In this document: positions 25,924-34,265 of the stretch, in pieces | Layout: each line of letters opens with the position of its first letter | How positions within the stretch are numbered: position 1 is the first letter of the stretch | Assembly (NCBI RefSeq): GCF_000014865.1 | Contig: NC_008576.1 | Coordinates: 3,500,001-3,564,000, forward strand | Direction of reading: 5' to 3' | Source: Magnetococcus marinus MC-1 | Lineage (GTDB): Bacteria > Pseudomonadota > Magnetococcia > Magnetococcales > Magnetococcaceae | DNA length: 64,000 nt | The notes under the pieces: generated by a model | Database searches by the model: none | What the model was told of the DNA's origin: nothing | The model's input: the letters and a program-made list of their open reading frames with translations, nothing else | Position numbers and translations under genes: made by a program

Positions 25924-26589
25924 TCATACTCCCAAACGGATAAGGATGCCCCGGGCCTCAAGGGCCGCCGTGGCTTCCAGTTTCTGTGTTTCATTGATGG
26001 ATTCAGGCCAGACCACAGCATGGTCAGCCAGGATGGCGTGACGAAGGATCGCCACTTCGGGCACATCCTGACCCACTGGGGCCACTACCCGCTGGGCGAT
26101 GATGCCGATGGGATCAGCGCTTCCATCCACCGCTGCGGGGTCCATGGCCACTACGTTGCCATCCCCGGTGACCAGCACGGTGAAGTAATCCCCCACCACA
26201 AAGTCGGTAGCACCATCTGTAATGGTGAATTTCAGGTGGGAGGTATCGTAGGCCACTCCGACCGTCACATCGGGCAGGCGGTGACCATTGGGATCCACTA
26301 CCTGAAAGGTGCCGCTGTCAGCGCTGGCGATGATGCAGGTGAGACTGTAGACACCGGGCACGGCCTGGGATCCCAGGGTAACGGTCCCGATGGTGCCATC
26401 CCCGGAGTTACCCGCATCGGCCGCAGCGGCTACCTCGGATTTGGTACGGCGACCAATCACGGTACCTACAGGCAGCACCCGTTCGGTCCCCACCCCACCC
26501 AGCACGGTGACGGTCTCTCGGGAATAAAGGTTGGGGGCTTCAAACTTGAGCACATCCCCAAGATTGTTGGCTTGTTGAATCGCAGGCAT
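25924..26589 (-). CDS. Head decoration protein, gpD-like
   Basis: A 221-residue member of the lambda gpD-type decoration family with an inserted domain. The ending (DPIGIIAQRVVAPVGQDVPE, VAILRHAILADHAVVWPE, EARGILIRLGV) and the start (FEAPNLYSRETVTV) are typical. These trimers stabilise the expanded capsid. The gene lies between protease/scaffold and capsid genes as in lambda. Confidence 0.88.
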   Translation of the reverse strand: MPAIQQANNLGDVLKFEAPNLYSRETVTVLGGVGTERVLPVGTVIGRRTKSEVAAAADAGNSGDGTIGTVTLGSQAVPGVYSLTCIIASADSGTFQVVDPNGHRLPDVTVGVAYDTSHLKFTITDGATDFVVGDYFTVLVTGDGNVVAMDPAAVDGSADPIGIIAQRVVAPVGQDVPEVAILRHAILADHAVVWPESINETQKLEATAALEARGILIRLGV

Positions 26590-26606
26590 GGTTGATTACC
26601 TCCTTA

Positions 26607-27908
26607 TTAACCGGCGAGTTTGCGGCAGGAGGCCACAACCGGGTTGGTTTCAAGACTCTGTCTGGGCTGCATACGGGTGCCATCGCCAGGCATCACCTCG
26701 GAGTGGATCTCCTCAGCATCGGCCCGTTTGGCTAGTAGCTCTTTGCGCACCACTTCAGCAGAGGTTCCTTCGGCGATATAGCCGCCTGCCAAGTGAGGCA
26801 TGCCCGCCAGGGCACAGAGATCGACAATGGCCTGAGCCTCATTGCGCATCTGTTTGCCATGCTCGGCACGGACCTTGTCTAGGTCCACAACGTTGGATAC
26901 CGCAGATTGGTCAGTCAAATCCGACATTATGTCGGATTTGGCGTGAAGGTCAGGTTTGGATTGTCGTGACGTGACAACAGATGTTTCAGCCGCCGGATTT
27001 TCTTCCATGGGCATGGTTTCCTCCATATACACAGGTTCCCGCGGCAGTGCCGCTCGGTGAGAATGGGTCTTTTTGGACGCATCAATAGTTATTGACAGGC
27101 CAGCCAGGGCATCCCGGATGGTGCCGACCTGATCGGCCAGACCAGAGCTCACAGCGTTACTTCCAAAGAAGAGTCCCGCTTCAGTGGCTCTGACCGCAGC
27201 CTCTGGCATACCCCGCCCTGATGCCACCATGCCGGTGAACATGCCGTAGAGGCGGTCGACCTCCTGTTGCAGGTTGAAGCGAGCTGCATCCGACAGCGGA
27301 GCGTGGCTGGAGAAGTCATTCTTGCGGGCCCCAGCAAACACCGTGGTGTAGCTGCGCCCCTCTTTGGCATCCTTCTCCGACTCATCCACATGAGCAGCTA
27401 TGACGCCGATGGAGCCCACCCCCGCAGTCTGGGGCACAATAATGCGATGAGCCTGGGAAGCGATGAGATAGGCGGCGGAAAAAGCATCATCCGCCAGCGC
27501 CCAGATGGGCTTGCCCTGCCCCGCCTCCTGGATCATGGCGGCCAGATCGAACACGCCCCCAACCTCACCACCAGGGGAGTCGATATCCATTAGGATTGCT
27601 CGCACGGCTGGGTCGGTGGCGGCATCCAGCAGTTTTTCTTCAATGGATGCGTAGGACATGAGCCCCGAAGCAGCCTCGACGGCCCCCACCCGTTTCACCA
27701 GGGTGCCGTGGATGGGCACGATGGCGATTCCATTAGGCGTGACCATCAAATCAGAGCTGTGATCCTTGGGCTCAAAGCCGCTGGGCATGGCCGTTGGCTC
27801 CAAGCCGACGCGGGGACCAATGACCGAGAGAATAGTCTCCAAGCGGGCGCGATCGACCATGAGCGGTGTCCCGAGGATTCGGGATGCCATATGGGATAGA
27901 TTGGTCAT
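26607..27908 (-). CDS. S49 capsid maturation protease with C-terminal scaffold, gpC-like
   Basis: A 433-residue SppA/S49-type protease: IAIVPIHGTLV, ILMDIDSPGGEVGG, catalytic Ser144 in DDAFSAAYLI, and the likely lysine base K196 in GARKND. The final third (from about residue 295, PMEENPAAETSVV) is charged and helical and probably serves as scaffold; lambda makes a separate scaffold (Nu3) from an internal start in the same place, and an internal ATG is available here. AGAGG precedes the start. A hairpin (27929-27948) separates it from the portal gene. Confidence 0.9.
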   Translation of the reverse strand: MTNLSHMASRILGTPLMVDRARLETILSVIGPRVGLEPTAMPSGFEPKDHSSDLMVTPNGIAIVPIHGTLVKRVGAVEAASGLMSYASIEEKLLDAATDPAVRAILMDIDSPGGEVGGVFDLAAMIQEAGQGKPIWALADDAFSAAYLIASQAHRIIVPQTAGVGSIGVIAAHVDESEKDAKEGRSYTTVFAGARKNDFSSHAPLSDAARFNLQQEVDRLYGMFTGMVASGRGMPEAAVRATEAGLFFGSNAVSSGLADQVGTIRDALAGLSITIDASKKTHSHRAALPREPVYMEETMPMEENPAAETSVVTSRQSKPDLHAKSDIMSDLTDQSAVSNVVDLDKVRAEHGKQMRNEAQAIVDLCALAGMPHLAGGYIAEGTSAEVVRKELLAKRADAEEIHSEVMPGDGTRMQPRQSLETNPVVASCRKLAG

Positions 27909-27928
27909 GATAACCTCTACAAACAGAA

Positions 27929-27948
27929 AACCCCGCCAGAGCGGGGTT
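27929..27948 (-). terminator. Terminator-like hairpin upstream of the protease gene
   Basis: AACCCCGC and GCGGGGTT form an 8-bp stem with a 4-nt loop; on the minus strand it is followed by TTTTCTGTTT. It would attenuate late transcription between portal and protease genes, or end a plus-strand readthrough. Confidence 0.6.
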
Positions 27949-27980
27949 AAGGATTGAACATTTGTGTTGCAAACCTGCTT

Positions 27981-28006
27981 TCAAATACTTTACGTTCTGC
28001 TGATAA
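27981..28006 (+). promoter_or_regulatory. Sigma-28-like promoter candidate for the response regulator gene
   Basis: TCAAATAC, a 10-nt spacer and GCTGATAA, located 36 bp before the ATG at 28042. GCTGATAA differs from the FliA -10 consensus GCCGATAA in one base. The same layout occurs before the gene at 30295 and, more loosely, at 32476. Confidence 0.4.
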
Positions 28007-28041
28007 GGCATATAGAAAATCAGCTATTTAAGGATTCGATC

Positions 28042-28437
28042 ATGGAAAAAAACATTCTTCTCATTGAGGATGACCTCATCACCCAAACGCTCCTCAAAGA
28101 CATGCTTGAAGATTATGGTTTCTTCGTTTTCACCGCCTCCGATGGGAATGAAGGCACGAAAATGATGGAGCACAATCATTTTGATCTTGTACTTACAGAC
28201 ATCATCATGCCTGAAAAGGAAGGTCTTCAACTCATTCGAGAGACCAAGTGGCGATGGCCTCACCTTAAGGTCATTGCCATGTCAACAGGAGGCTCATTTT
28301 CAGGTGGTCCCGACTATCTGCAAACAGCCAAGGATTTTGGTGCTGTAGCTTCTATTGTAAAGCCTATTGATTCGGACAACTTGCTCAAAACCATACGATC
28401 CGTCTTAGACTCTGAAATTCAACAGGAAACCTACTGA
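28042..28437 (+). CDS. Stand-alone response-regulator receiver domain
   Basis: A 131-residue CheY-like receiver: acidic pair E10-D11-D12 in LLIEDDLITQ, phospho-acceptor aspartate in DLVLTDIIMPEKEG, Thr/Ser switch in VIAMSTGG, and lysine in SIVKPID. There is no output domain. AAGGA lies 7 nt before the ATG. The gene is a plus-strand insertion between portal and protease genes of the phage. A single-domain receiver can act as a phosphate sink or bind a partner; here it could tie the lysogen to host chemotaxis or another two-component system, but no kinase is nearby. Confidence 0.9.
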   Translation: MEKNILLIEDDLITQTLLKDMLEDYGFFVFTASDGNEGTKMMEHNHFDLVLTDIIMPEKEGLQLIRETKWRWPHLKVIAMSTGGSFSGGPDYLQTAKDFGAVASIVKPIDSDNLLKTIRSVLDSEIQQETY

Positions 28438-28503
28438 GCTAATACTGGGCGATGATCGTTTGTGGGGCCTGGGGGCACCGCCAGTCACTTTTATTGACAG
28501 AGC

Positions 28504-29988
28504 TTATTCGGTAAGATCTACCAACTCCTTATCACTCTGCTTGCTGTCCCGTGATACTCCCGACCGGGAAGTACGCCGTGAGTCAGAGTCAAACACCAGC
28601 CCCAGTTCATCGGCACGCTTGTTATCGGCTACGATCTCCCGGTCGATCTCTTCGATGTCATAGCCGTAGGTAGAGACTGCTTCAGCCCGACTGAGCAGAC
28701 CAGCCCGGATCGCCCAGATGATGGAGTTCATCTCTTTTTGTGGATCCACCCAGGTCCACCCTTGGGGTATCCACTTCACCGCCAGATATTCACGGCGGCG
28801 TTTGCTGTACTCGGGAAGCTGCAAAGCACCCGACAAAACAGCCTGATCCATCCACCGTTCCCATACAGGGCGGCAAAGCTGATGGATCAAGACCATGCGC
28901 TGGATCTGTTCCATACGACGGCGAAACTCCACCATGCCAGCACGGATGGAGGAGTAGTTCACCCCAGTGAGGTCGCCGGTGAGTTGTTCATAGGTCAATC
29001 CCAAGCCCACCGCCACAGCGCGGAGTTGGGTGCGCATGAACTCCCCGTATTGACCGCCCACGTCGGCAGGGTCTGAGAACTTCACATCCTCACCGGGTAA
29101 GAGTACCTGCATGGTGCCGGGAGCCCAGGTGACCGGGACAGATCCGTTCTCATCGGGATCCTGACCGTCCTCACCGCCGACGCCCAACTCGGGGTCAGGT
29201 TTGGTGATGAAGCCGGCGATGAGCGCGGCGGTCTTTTTGCGTACCAACTCCGCATCATCGTACTGATCCAGTTCGTGGAGTCGCACCAGCGCCTGAGCCA
29301 TCCAGGGTTCACCCCGAAGCTGACCAGGGCGTAGCGGTTTAAAGATGTGGCACACTTCTGAGCCTGGCACCCGGACCATATCCCCCGCTTTGAACAGCAT
29401 GGGCTGTTCACCGGGGTGTTCCCTAAACAGATGGTAAGCGACACGGCGACCTATTTTGTCGAACTCAATCCCAGCCCTGACTCGGTGGCCATTGGGCAGA
29501 TCCCGGCTGTCACTGGCAGGGAGATGTTCGGGCTCCAACACCTGGAGTTGAAGGGGGACTAACAAGCCATCACGGGCATCCCGATTGCGCAGCCGTACCA
29601 GCACCTCGCCCCCCTCGATCATAGCGCGGGCAATCAAAGCCTGAAGGCCATAGAAGCCCAACATGCCGTGGGCATCGGCCTCTTTTGTCCAGGCCAGCCA
29701 TAGAGACTGAATCTGGGCTTTGATCTGGGGGTCTTTCACCGTGGATTGAGGCTTGATGCCGGTACCCACAAGGCTCCCAACCAGAGAGTCTACAGCGTTG
29801 GATGCCCAGGCATTACGGCGCACCAAGTCTCGTGAGCGTGCACGCATAAGGGTGACATCGCGAAACAGCAGGGCATTGATCCCGGCCTCTTCCGGTTGCC
29901 AATTGCCCAGCCGCCGACCAGATGCGGCCCCTTCATATCCTGCCCGGCGTTTGGGAGGACCACCAAACAGGCGCTTAAACAGCTTCAT
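28504..29988 (-). CDS. Phage portal protein, lambda gpB type
   Basis: A 494-residue lambda-family portal: R/DLVRRNAWASNAVDSLVGSL near the start, LVRLRNRDARDG, HIFKPLRPGQLRGEPWMAQA, YSSIRAGMVEFRRRMEQIQR, WIPQGWTWVDPQKEMN at the end. It forms the dodecameric ring for DNA entry. The start ATG overlaps the stop of the gpW-like gene (TAATG). Confidence 0.93.
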   Translation of the reverse strand: MKLFKRLFGGPPKRRAGYEGAASGRRLGNWQPEEAGINALLFRDVTLMRARSRDLVRRNAWASNAVDSLVGSLVGTGIKPQSTVKDPQIKAQIQSLWLAWTKEADAHGMLGFYGLQALIARAMIEGGEVLVRLRNRDARDGLLVPLQLQVLEPEHLPASDSRDLPNGHRVRAGIEFDKIGRRVAYHLFREHPGEQPMLFKAGDMVRVPGSEVCHIFKPLRPGQLRGEPWMAQALVRLHELDQYDDAELVRKKTAALIAGFITKPDPELGVGGEDGQDPDENGSVPVTWAPGTMQVLLPGEDVKFSDPADVGGQYGEFMRTQLRAVAVGLGLTYEQLTGDLTGVNYSSIRAGMVEFRRRMEQIQRMVLIHQLCRPVWERWMDQAVLSGALQLPEYSKRRREYLAVKWIPQGWTWVDPQKEMNSIIWAIRAGLLSRAEAVSTYGYDIEEIDREIVADNKRADELGLVFDSDSRRTSRSGVSRDSKQSDKELVDLTE

Positions 29989-30200
29989 TAGAGATCCTTA
30001 TTGCTGCGCACGCGCAGGTGTCGGGCGACACGACGACCACTGCTGCGATTGATTTCCCGATCCAGAAGATCCAACGCCTCACGGGCCTGGGTCAGATCAT
30101 ATTGAACCGTCTTATCCCCATGACTGACGCGGGTTTGAAGGGACTCCAACCGCTCCAAGAGCCTGTCCCGGCGGATCTGTAGTTCATCTACGTCAGCCAT
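29988..30200 (-). CDS. gpW-like head-tail joining protein
   Basis: A 70-residue helical protein (DELQIRRDRLLERLESLQTR, YDLTQAREALDLLDREI) followed directly by the portal gene. Both size and position between terminase large subunit and portal match lambda gpW, which plugs the portal after packaging. Confidence 0.75.
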   Translation of the reverse strand: MADVDELQIRRDRLLERLESLQTRVSHGDKTVQYDLTQAREALDLLDREINRSSGRRVARHLRVRSNKDL

Positions 30201-30238
30201 ATTTATTAGCCTTCCACAATTCTATGAACAGATTTCTT

Positions 30239-30264
30239 TGAAAACGCTTTTAGCTGCCGATAAG
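30239..30264 (+). promoter_or_regulatory. Sigma-28-like promoter candidate
   Basis: TTGAAAAC, 10-nt spacer, then GCCGATAA (an exact match to the FliA -10 consensus), 31 bp before the ATG at 30295. The -35 part does not match the E. coli FliA consensus closely. Confidence 0.4.
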
Positions 30265-30294
30265 TATGAAAAACAGACTACGAGGAACACCACC

Positions 30295-30522
30295 ATGACA
30301 AAGTCAGCCAAATCCAATCTAACTACACTGCTTAGTCAACTCCGCAAGCAGAGCGGCATTCAGCCTATTCCTCTGAACCAGCAAGAGGCCAAGTTACCTT
30401 TAGCCGCTCTGGGCGCAGCCTTTTCCAAGCCAACGACAAAACCTCCGACGGAAGAGAAAGAAAAGTCAACCACATCACCCGGACCTCTTGAGCGTGCTCT
30501 TTCGGCCTACCGGAAACATTGA
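30295..30522 (+). CDS. Small plus-strand moron protein, unknown function
   Basis: A 75-residue protein starting MTKSAKSNLTTLLSQLRKQS, with a proline/threonine/lysine-rich linker and a terminal helix PGPLERALSAYRKH. GAGGAAC lies upstream of the ATG at 30295. Its stop codon abuts that of the convergent terminase large-subunit gene (30523) with no gap. Architecture (two short helices joined by a flexible linker) recalls small adaptor or inhibitor proteins, but no family is recognised. Confidence 0.65.
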   Translation: MTKSAKSNLTTLLSQLRKQSGIQPIPLNQQEAKLPLAALGAAFSKPTTKPPTEEKEKSTTSPGPLERALSAYRKH

Positions 30523-32379
30523 TTAGACCCAACTGGATTGAATAACCCGGCGTTTAGGTTTGATCTTCTTTTGCTGCACTTTGCCGGGCTCAGGCATCGC
30601 ATCTTTAAGAGGGTGTTCAGCGATCTTCTCAACCGCCATGTTGAGCCGAAACCCCATGGCAATCAGCCCCTGTAGTGCCGCCATGGCGTACACTCGGCAA
30701 TCCAGGGCCTCGTTGCGATCGGAATCCCGCTTCTTCCACTCCCGAATGGGGCGGCCCTTGTGATAACGGGTCACCACCGATTCGGCAGTGAGCTGTTTGA
30801 AGTAGTCCCCATCCCGTTGCATGGGAAAGTGCAGATAGCCGGGACCTGGCTCTTCAATGCGTAGACGGGAGAGGATCGCCTCTTTGCAGGCATCTACACC
30901 CACGATGAAAAGGGGTACTTTGCCCTTATTCTTGGTGGAGGGCTTGCGGGGCCAGATGGGTACTCCCTGACCACCACGCCCCTTGATGGCCCAGATCCTT
31001 CGGCCCTGCCTGGATCGGCAGAAGGCATAGGACTTCAGGGTATGGTGACCACCGGTATCAATGGCAGCGGCCCGGATCGTCATATCCGGTAGTTGCCGAC
31101 TATGTGGGCGTGGATATCGGAGCAGATTATCCAGATCTTCCCACACCGCTGGGGAAGAGGGATCCCCCCACAGCACCCGGTAGTCGATGGACCAGGACTC
31201 TTCATCCCGTCCCCAACCTACGATTTCAATTTCAAGACGATCATCCTGCACATCCACACCAGCTGTGAGCACAGCCACATCAGCAGGGAGCAGTGCACCC
31301 CACGCCTCTCGACGCTCCATGAGCCCTTCGTCATCGATACGGTCACCTTGCTCCTCCCAACACTGCCCCATTTTAGTGTTGACCCAGGTCTTTAATCGAG
31401 ATGGATCCTTGTGCACCAGACCATGCTCCACCGCAATATCCCCCCAGGAGGTCCAGCCATGGGGGCTATAGAGGGAGGAGAGGTGAAAGCCTGCGGTTTT
31501 CCCATCCCCAGCAGCCGCCGCTCGCCAGACGCCGTTTTCCAGCATCCAGCCCTTTTGATGGTCAGCCAGCTGTGATTCACAGTGTGGACAGAGGTAATAC
31601 GCCAGCTTGCGTTCCCCATGAGGCCATTTCACCTGGGCCCATGTCAGCACTTGAAACTCACCACACTCTGGGCAGGGTACCCAGAACTGACGCTGATCGC
31701 TCTCGGCATAGGCCGCTTCAATGCGGCTGAATCCTTTGATGGTGGGTGTGCTGGTGAGCAGCACCTTGCGGTTGGAGAAGTTCGCCGTGCGCTGAATGGC
31801 CAGCGCCACCGGATCCCCTTCGCCATCGGCATCACCCGGAAAGCGATCCACCTCATCCATAAACAGGTAACGGATGGGCGCGGAAGAGAGCCCCACCGCG
31901 CTGTTGGCTCCGGTCATCAACAGGATTCCACCGGGGAACTCCTTGGAGAGCACCGTGTTGCCGGAATCCCGTGACCGAGCCGGTTTTACCCGCTCACGGA
32001 TCTCAGAACTTGATTCGATCAGCGGTCCCACCCGCTGTTTGGAGTAGCGCTTAGCCATCTCTACCGTGGGCTGAACCATCAGCATGGGCCCTGGTGCATG
32101 GTGGATCACATAACCCACCCAGTTCAGGCCACACTCGGTTTTGCCCAGCTGACTGCCAAACATCGCCACCACCCGCTCAATGGGTGAGCTGGGTGAAAGA
32201 GAGTCCATCACCTCTTGCAGATAGGGGGTGCGATCGGTACGCCATGGCCCCGGTTCACCCGAGGCCACCGAAGAGAGCATGCGGTGTTCATCAGCCCATT
32301 CAGAGACCGTCAGATGCGGATCGGGCATCAACCCCTGAAGGAATGCATCCTCGTAGATCCTTGCCGCTGAGATAGCCAT
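30523..32379 (-). CDS. Terminase large subunit, lambda gpA type
   Basis: A 618-residue packaging motor of the lambda gpA family. Walker A is at residues 75-82 (GSQLGKTE), Walker B around RYLFMDEVDRFP, a zinc-ribbon-like pair (CPECGEFQ and YYLCPHCESQ) in the linker, and the nuclease motif VLTAGVDVQDDRLEIE. The N-terminus (WADEHRMLSS) and the tail with REWKKRDSDRNEALDC are typical of the family. Terminases of this family cut at cos sites, usually with an HNH partner; an HNH gene is present at 36248. Confidence 0.95.
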   Translation of the reverse strand: MAISAARIYEDAFLQGLMPDPHLTVSEWADEHRMLSSVASGEPGPWRTDRTPYLQEVMDSLSPSSPIERVVAMFGSQLGKTECGLNWVGYVIHHAPGPMLMVQPTVEMAKRYSKQRVGPLIESSSEIRERVKPARSRDSGNTVLSKEFPGGILLMTGANSAVGLSSAPIRYLFMDEVDRFPGDADGEGDPVALAIQRTANFSNRKVLLTSTPTIKGFSRIEAAYAESDQRQFWVPCPECGEFQVLTWAQVKWPHGERKLAYYLCPHCESQLADHQKGWMLENGVWRAAAAGDGKTAGFHLSSLYSPHGWTSWGDIAVEHGLVHKDPSRLKTWVNTKMGQCWEEQGDRIDDEGLMERREAWGALLPADVAVLTAGVDVQDDRLEIEIVGWGRDEESWSIDYRVLWGDPSSPAVWEDLDNLLRYPRPHSRQLPDMTIRAAAIDTGGHHTLKSYAFCRSRQGRRIWAIKGRGGQGVPIWPRKPSTKNKGKVPLFIVGVDACKEAILSRLRIEEPGPGYLHFPMQRDGDYFKQLTAESVVTRYHKGRPIREWKKRDSDRNEALDCRVYAMAALQGLIAMGFRLNMAVEKIAEHPLKDAMPEPGKVQQKKIKPKRRVIQSSWV

Positions 32380-32388
32380 CTTAGTTTA

Positions 32389-32416
32389 TTGAAATTGCAT
32401 CGTTTTATGCTGGATA
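32389..32416 (+). promoter_or_regulatory. Candidate promoter of the plus-strand 32.5-33.8 kb cassette
   Basis: TTGAAATT, a 12-nt spacer and GCTGGATA in the divergent gap between the terminase gene and the cassette, similar to the elements before 28042 and 30295. The match is looser than in those two. Confidence 0.3.
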
Positions 32417-32475
32417 GAGGCTTTGGATCTATGGCTATATAGATCCTACAAAAGCGAACATCTAGGAGCTTGAAA

Positions 32476-32673
32476 ATGAACGAGAAACTGAATCATGAGC
32501 AACGCCTTGAAGCCTTTGCCAAAGAGTTGGCAGAACTCACCCGCAAGTACGGAGTAGCCGTCAGCGTCACCGGCGGAGTGATCATCGACCAACCAGAGGC
32601 TTTCGAGGAGATCGAATACTTCACAGCAAACGAGGGGGACCTACTTCCCCACATTGGCGACAACTGGCTTTGA
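32476..32673 (+). CDS. Small hypothetical protein, first gene of moron cassette
   Basis: A 65-residue acidic protein (MNEKLNHEQRLEAFAKELAE, LTRKYGVAVSVTGGVIID) with AGGAG upstream of the ATG at 32476. One helix followed by a beta hairpin is likely. Similar small proteins accompany DUF6900/DUF3489-type genes in other proteobacterial elements in my recollection, but I cannot name a family. Confidence 0.6.
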   Translation: MNEKLNHEQRLEAFAKELAELTRKYGVAVSVTGGVIIDQPEAFEEIEYFTANEGDLLPHIGDNWL

Positions 32674-32699
32674 GACCAACCTCACAACGGAGAACGAAC

Positions 32700-33083
32700 A
32701 TGACCATCCAACTGAGCCCGACCCAACGGACCATCCTTGAAACGGCAGCCAACCGGGACAATCTCCAGATCATGCCTCTACCTACCAACAATCCAAGTTG
32801 GGGATTCTGGGGGACATCCAGACATAACGGCTATGACCAAGAGATGACTTGGCTGGCCGCCAGCCACTTCTTTGCAAACAGCTACAATCTCGACGCACAG
32901 GATACCAGAGACCTTCTGGACAGCGTTTTCGGACGCCACCTTGCCGATGACCTAAGCTTCATTGAGGGCGGGCCAGCTACCCCTGAAGCCATTACCGACC
33001 ATCTGGCCAAGAGAATGGCAAACAGAAGCTATAAAAGCTGGATTGACGACGCCGTGCATGCGATCCAGCACCCCACTCGATGA
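32700..33083 (+). CDS. Hypothetical protein related to its downstream neighbour's N-terminus
   Basis: A 127-residue protein with ribosome site CGGAGAA. Its start (IQLSPTQRTILETAANRDNL) closely resembles the start of the next gene (INLTHTQQTILKAAAQRPDG), so the two share a paralogous N-terminal helix-turn segment. The rest (WLAASHFFANSYNLDAQDTR, HLAKRMANRSYKSWIDDAVH) is helical with no motif known to me. Confidence 0.6.
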   Translation: MTIQLSPTQRTILETAANRDNLQIMPLPTNNPSWGFWGTSRHNGYDQEMTWLAASHFFANSYNLDAQDTRDLLDSVFGRHLADDLSFIEGGPATPEAITDHLAKRMANRSYKSWIDDAVHAIQHPTR

Positions 33084-33135
33084 AGAGAAGTGGTCTTCAG
33101 CGACAAACCAGGCCAAAACAAACAGGAGAAGAGAG

Positions 33136-33834
33136 ATGATTAACCTCACTCATACTCAACAGACCATTCTTAAAGCCGCTGCCCAGCGCCCAGACGGGTC
33201 GATCAATCCTTTACCAGAACGGATCAAAGGGGGCGCATCGGTAAAGGTGATCAACGCCTTGGAAGCCAAAGGCTTGATCGAGAACGTAAGCATCAACCCA
33301 CCCTACCCCAACTGGGTCCTTACCAGCGCTGCATACCAGGCTATTGGCCAGGAGCCTCCTGCTCTACCTCCCGTCGAGAACCAGATCATCGACGCCATGA
33401 CTGAGGAAACAGCAGGAGAGAAGCCCGAGGAAACAGAGACCCCGAATGATCCTGAGGCTGGGATTTTCAGCAGGATCGCCCTGGATTACCTTTTCATCGA
33501 CACGCTGGAAACCCGCAAATCCGACAGCCTCGACTTCCACAACGTCAGCGTCTGGGGCGTCCAGAGCGCTTTGGAAGCCGCCTTCCAGGCTGGGGTTGAA
33601 GCAGCACAACGCAAAACGCCCCAATCTAGAGGGACCAGGGCGAACTCGAAACAGGCCAGAATGATTGAGATGATGCAGCGGCCTGGCGGAGCCACATTGG
33701 AGCAAATCGCCGCCGAGACGGGATGGAATAAAAGTACGATCAGGGGCGCGATCTCCGGCACCCTGAAGAAGAAGTTGGGCCTTGATGTCAGCCGCGACAA
33801 GGTCGATGGGGGGACCACCTACCATATTGGCTGA
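33136..33834 (+). CDS. DUF6900/DUF3489-type protein
   Basis: ATG 33136 follows AGGAGAAGAG; a longer open frame to 32962 is only the shadow of the previous gene. The 232-residue protein has three parts: an N-terminal winged-helix-like segment (TQQTILKAAAQRPDGSINPL, KVINALEAKGLIE), a central DUF6900-like domain (FSRIALDYLFIDTLETRKSD, LDFHNVSVWGVQSALEAAFQ) and a C-terminal DUF3489-like helix-turn-helix (SKQARMIEMMQRPGGATLEQ, IAAETGWNKSTIRGAISGTL). These domains are common on mobile elements; DNA binding is likely, its target unknown. Confidence 0.75.
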   Translation: MINLTHTQQTILKAAAQRPDGSINPLPERIKGGASVKVINALEAKGLIENVSINPPYPNWVLTSAAYQAIGQEPPALPPVENQIIDAMTEETAGEKPEETETPNDPEAGIFSRIALDYLFIDTLETRKSDSLDFHNVSVWGVQSALEAAFQAGVEAAQRKTPQSRGTRANSKQARMIEMMQRPGGATLEQIAAETGWNKSTIRGAISGTLKKKLGLDVSRDKVDGGTTYHIG

Positions 33835-33853
33835 ACTCCAACCGAATACCACC

Positions 33854-33884
33854 AGAACCCACCCGGCATCGACCGGGCGGTTCT
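33854..33884. terminator. Hairpin between convergent genes
   Basis: AGAACC plus CCCGG pair with CCGGG plus GGTTCT around a 6-nt loop, giving 11 bp with a small internal mismatch. It lies in the gap between the plus-strand cassette and the minus-strand HU gene. There is no T-run on either side, so factor-independent termination is uncertain. Confidence 0.45.
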
Positions 33885-33897
33885 GCTACTACGCCGG

Positions 33898-34173
33898 TCA
33901 GCCGTTTACGGCATCTTTGAGCACCTTGCCGGCTTTGAACTTCACATTCTTCGAGGCCGCGATCTTAATCTCTTGCCCGGTTTTAGGGTTCCGACCTGTG
34001 CGAGCAGCCCGCTCATCGATTTGGAACGCGCCAAAGCCGGAAATGCTCACACCATCACCGCCCTTCAGTGCATCGGTCATAGCGGCAAAGGTGGCTTTGA
34101 TCGCCTTGTCGGCATTGGCCTGGCTCAGGCCGGAGGATTCAGCAACAGCCTTCTTCAGTTCAGTCAGATTCAT
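33898..34173 (-). CDS. HU-family DNA-binding protein
   Basis: ATG 34173 (MNLTELKKAVAESSGLSQAN) follows GGGAGAG; the frame extends upstream to 34227 without a ribosome site. The 91-residue protein is a typical HU: ADKAIKATFAAMTDALKGGD, VSISGFGAFQIDERAARTGR, NPKTGQEIKI. It bends DNA non-specifically. In this prophage it is encoded directly after the methyltransferase gene, and a second family member (IHF alpha) is encoded at 44105, so the phage seems to bring its own architectural proteins, perhaps for packaging or recombination. Confidence 0.92.
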   Translation of the reverse strand: MNLTELKKAVAESSGLSQANADKAIKATFAAMTDALKGGDGVSISGFGAFQIDERAARTGRNPKTGQEIKIAASKNVKFKAGKVLKDAVNG

Positions 34174-34265
34174 GGGGCTCTCCCTGGGGGAAAGAGTGGT
34201 TCGGATGGATAAACTCAATCGATCCACTTTACGTTTTCCATCATTATCTGAAAAGAGCTGTTGAA

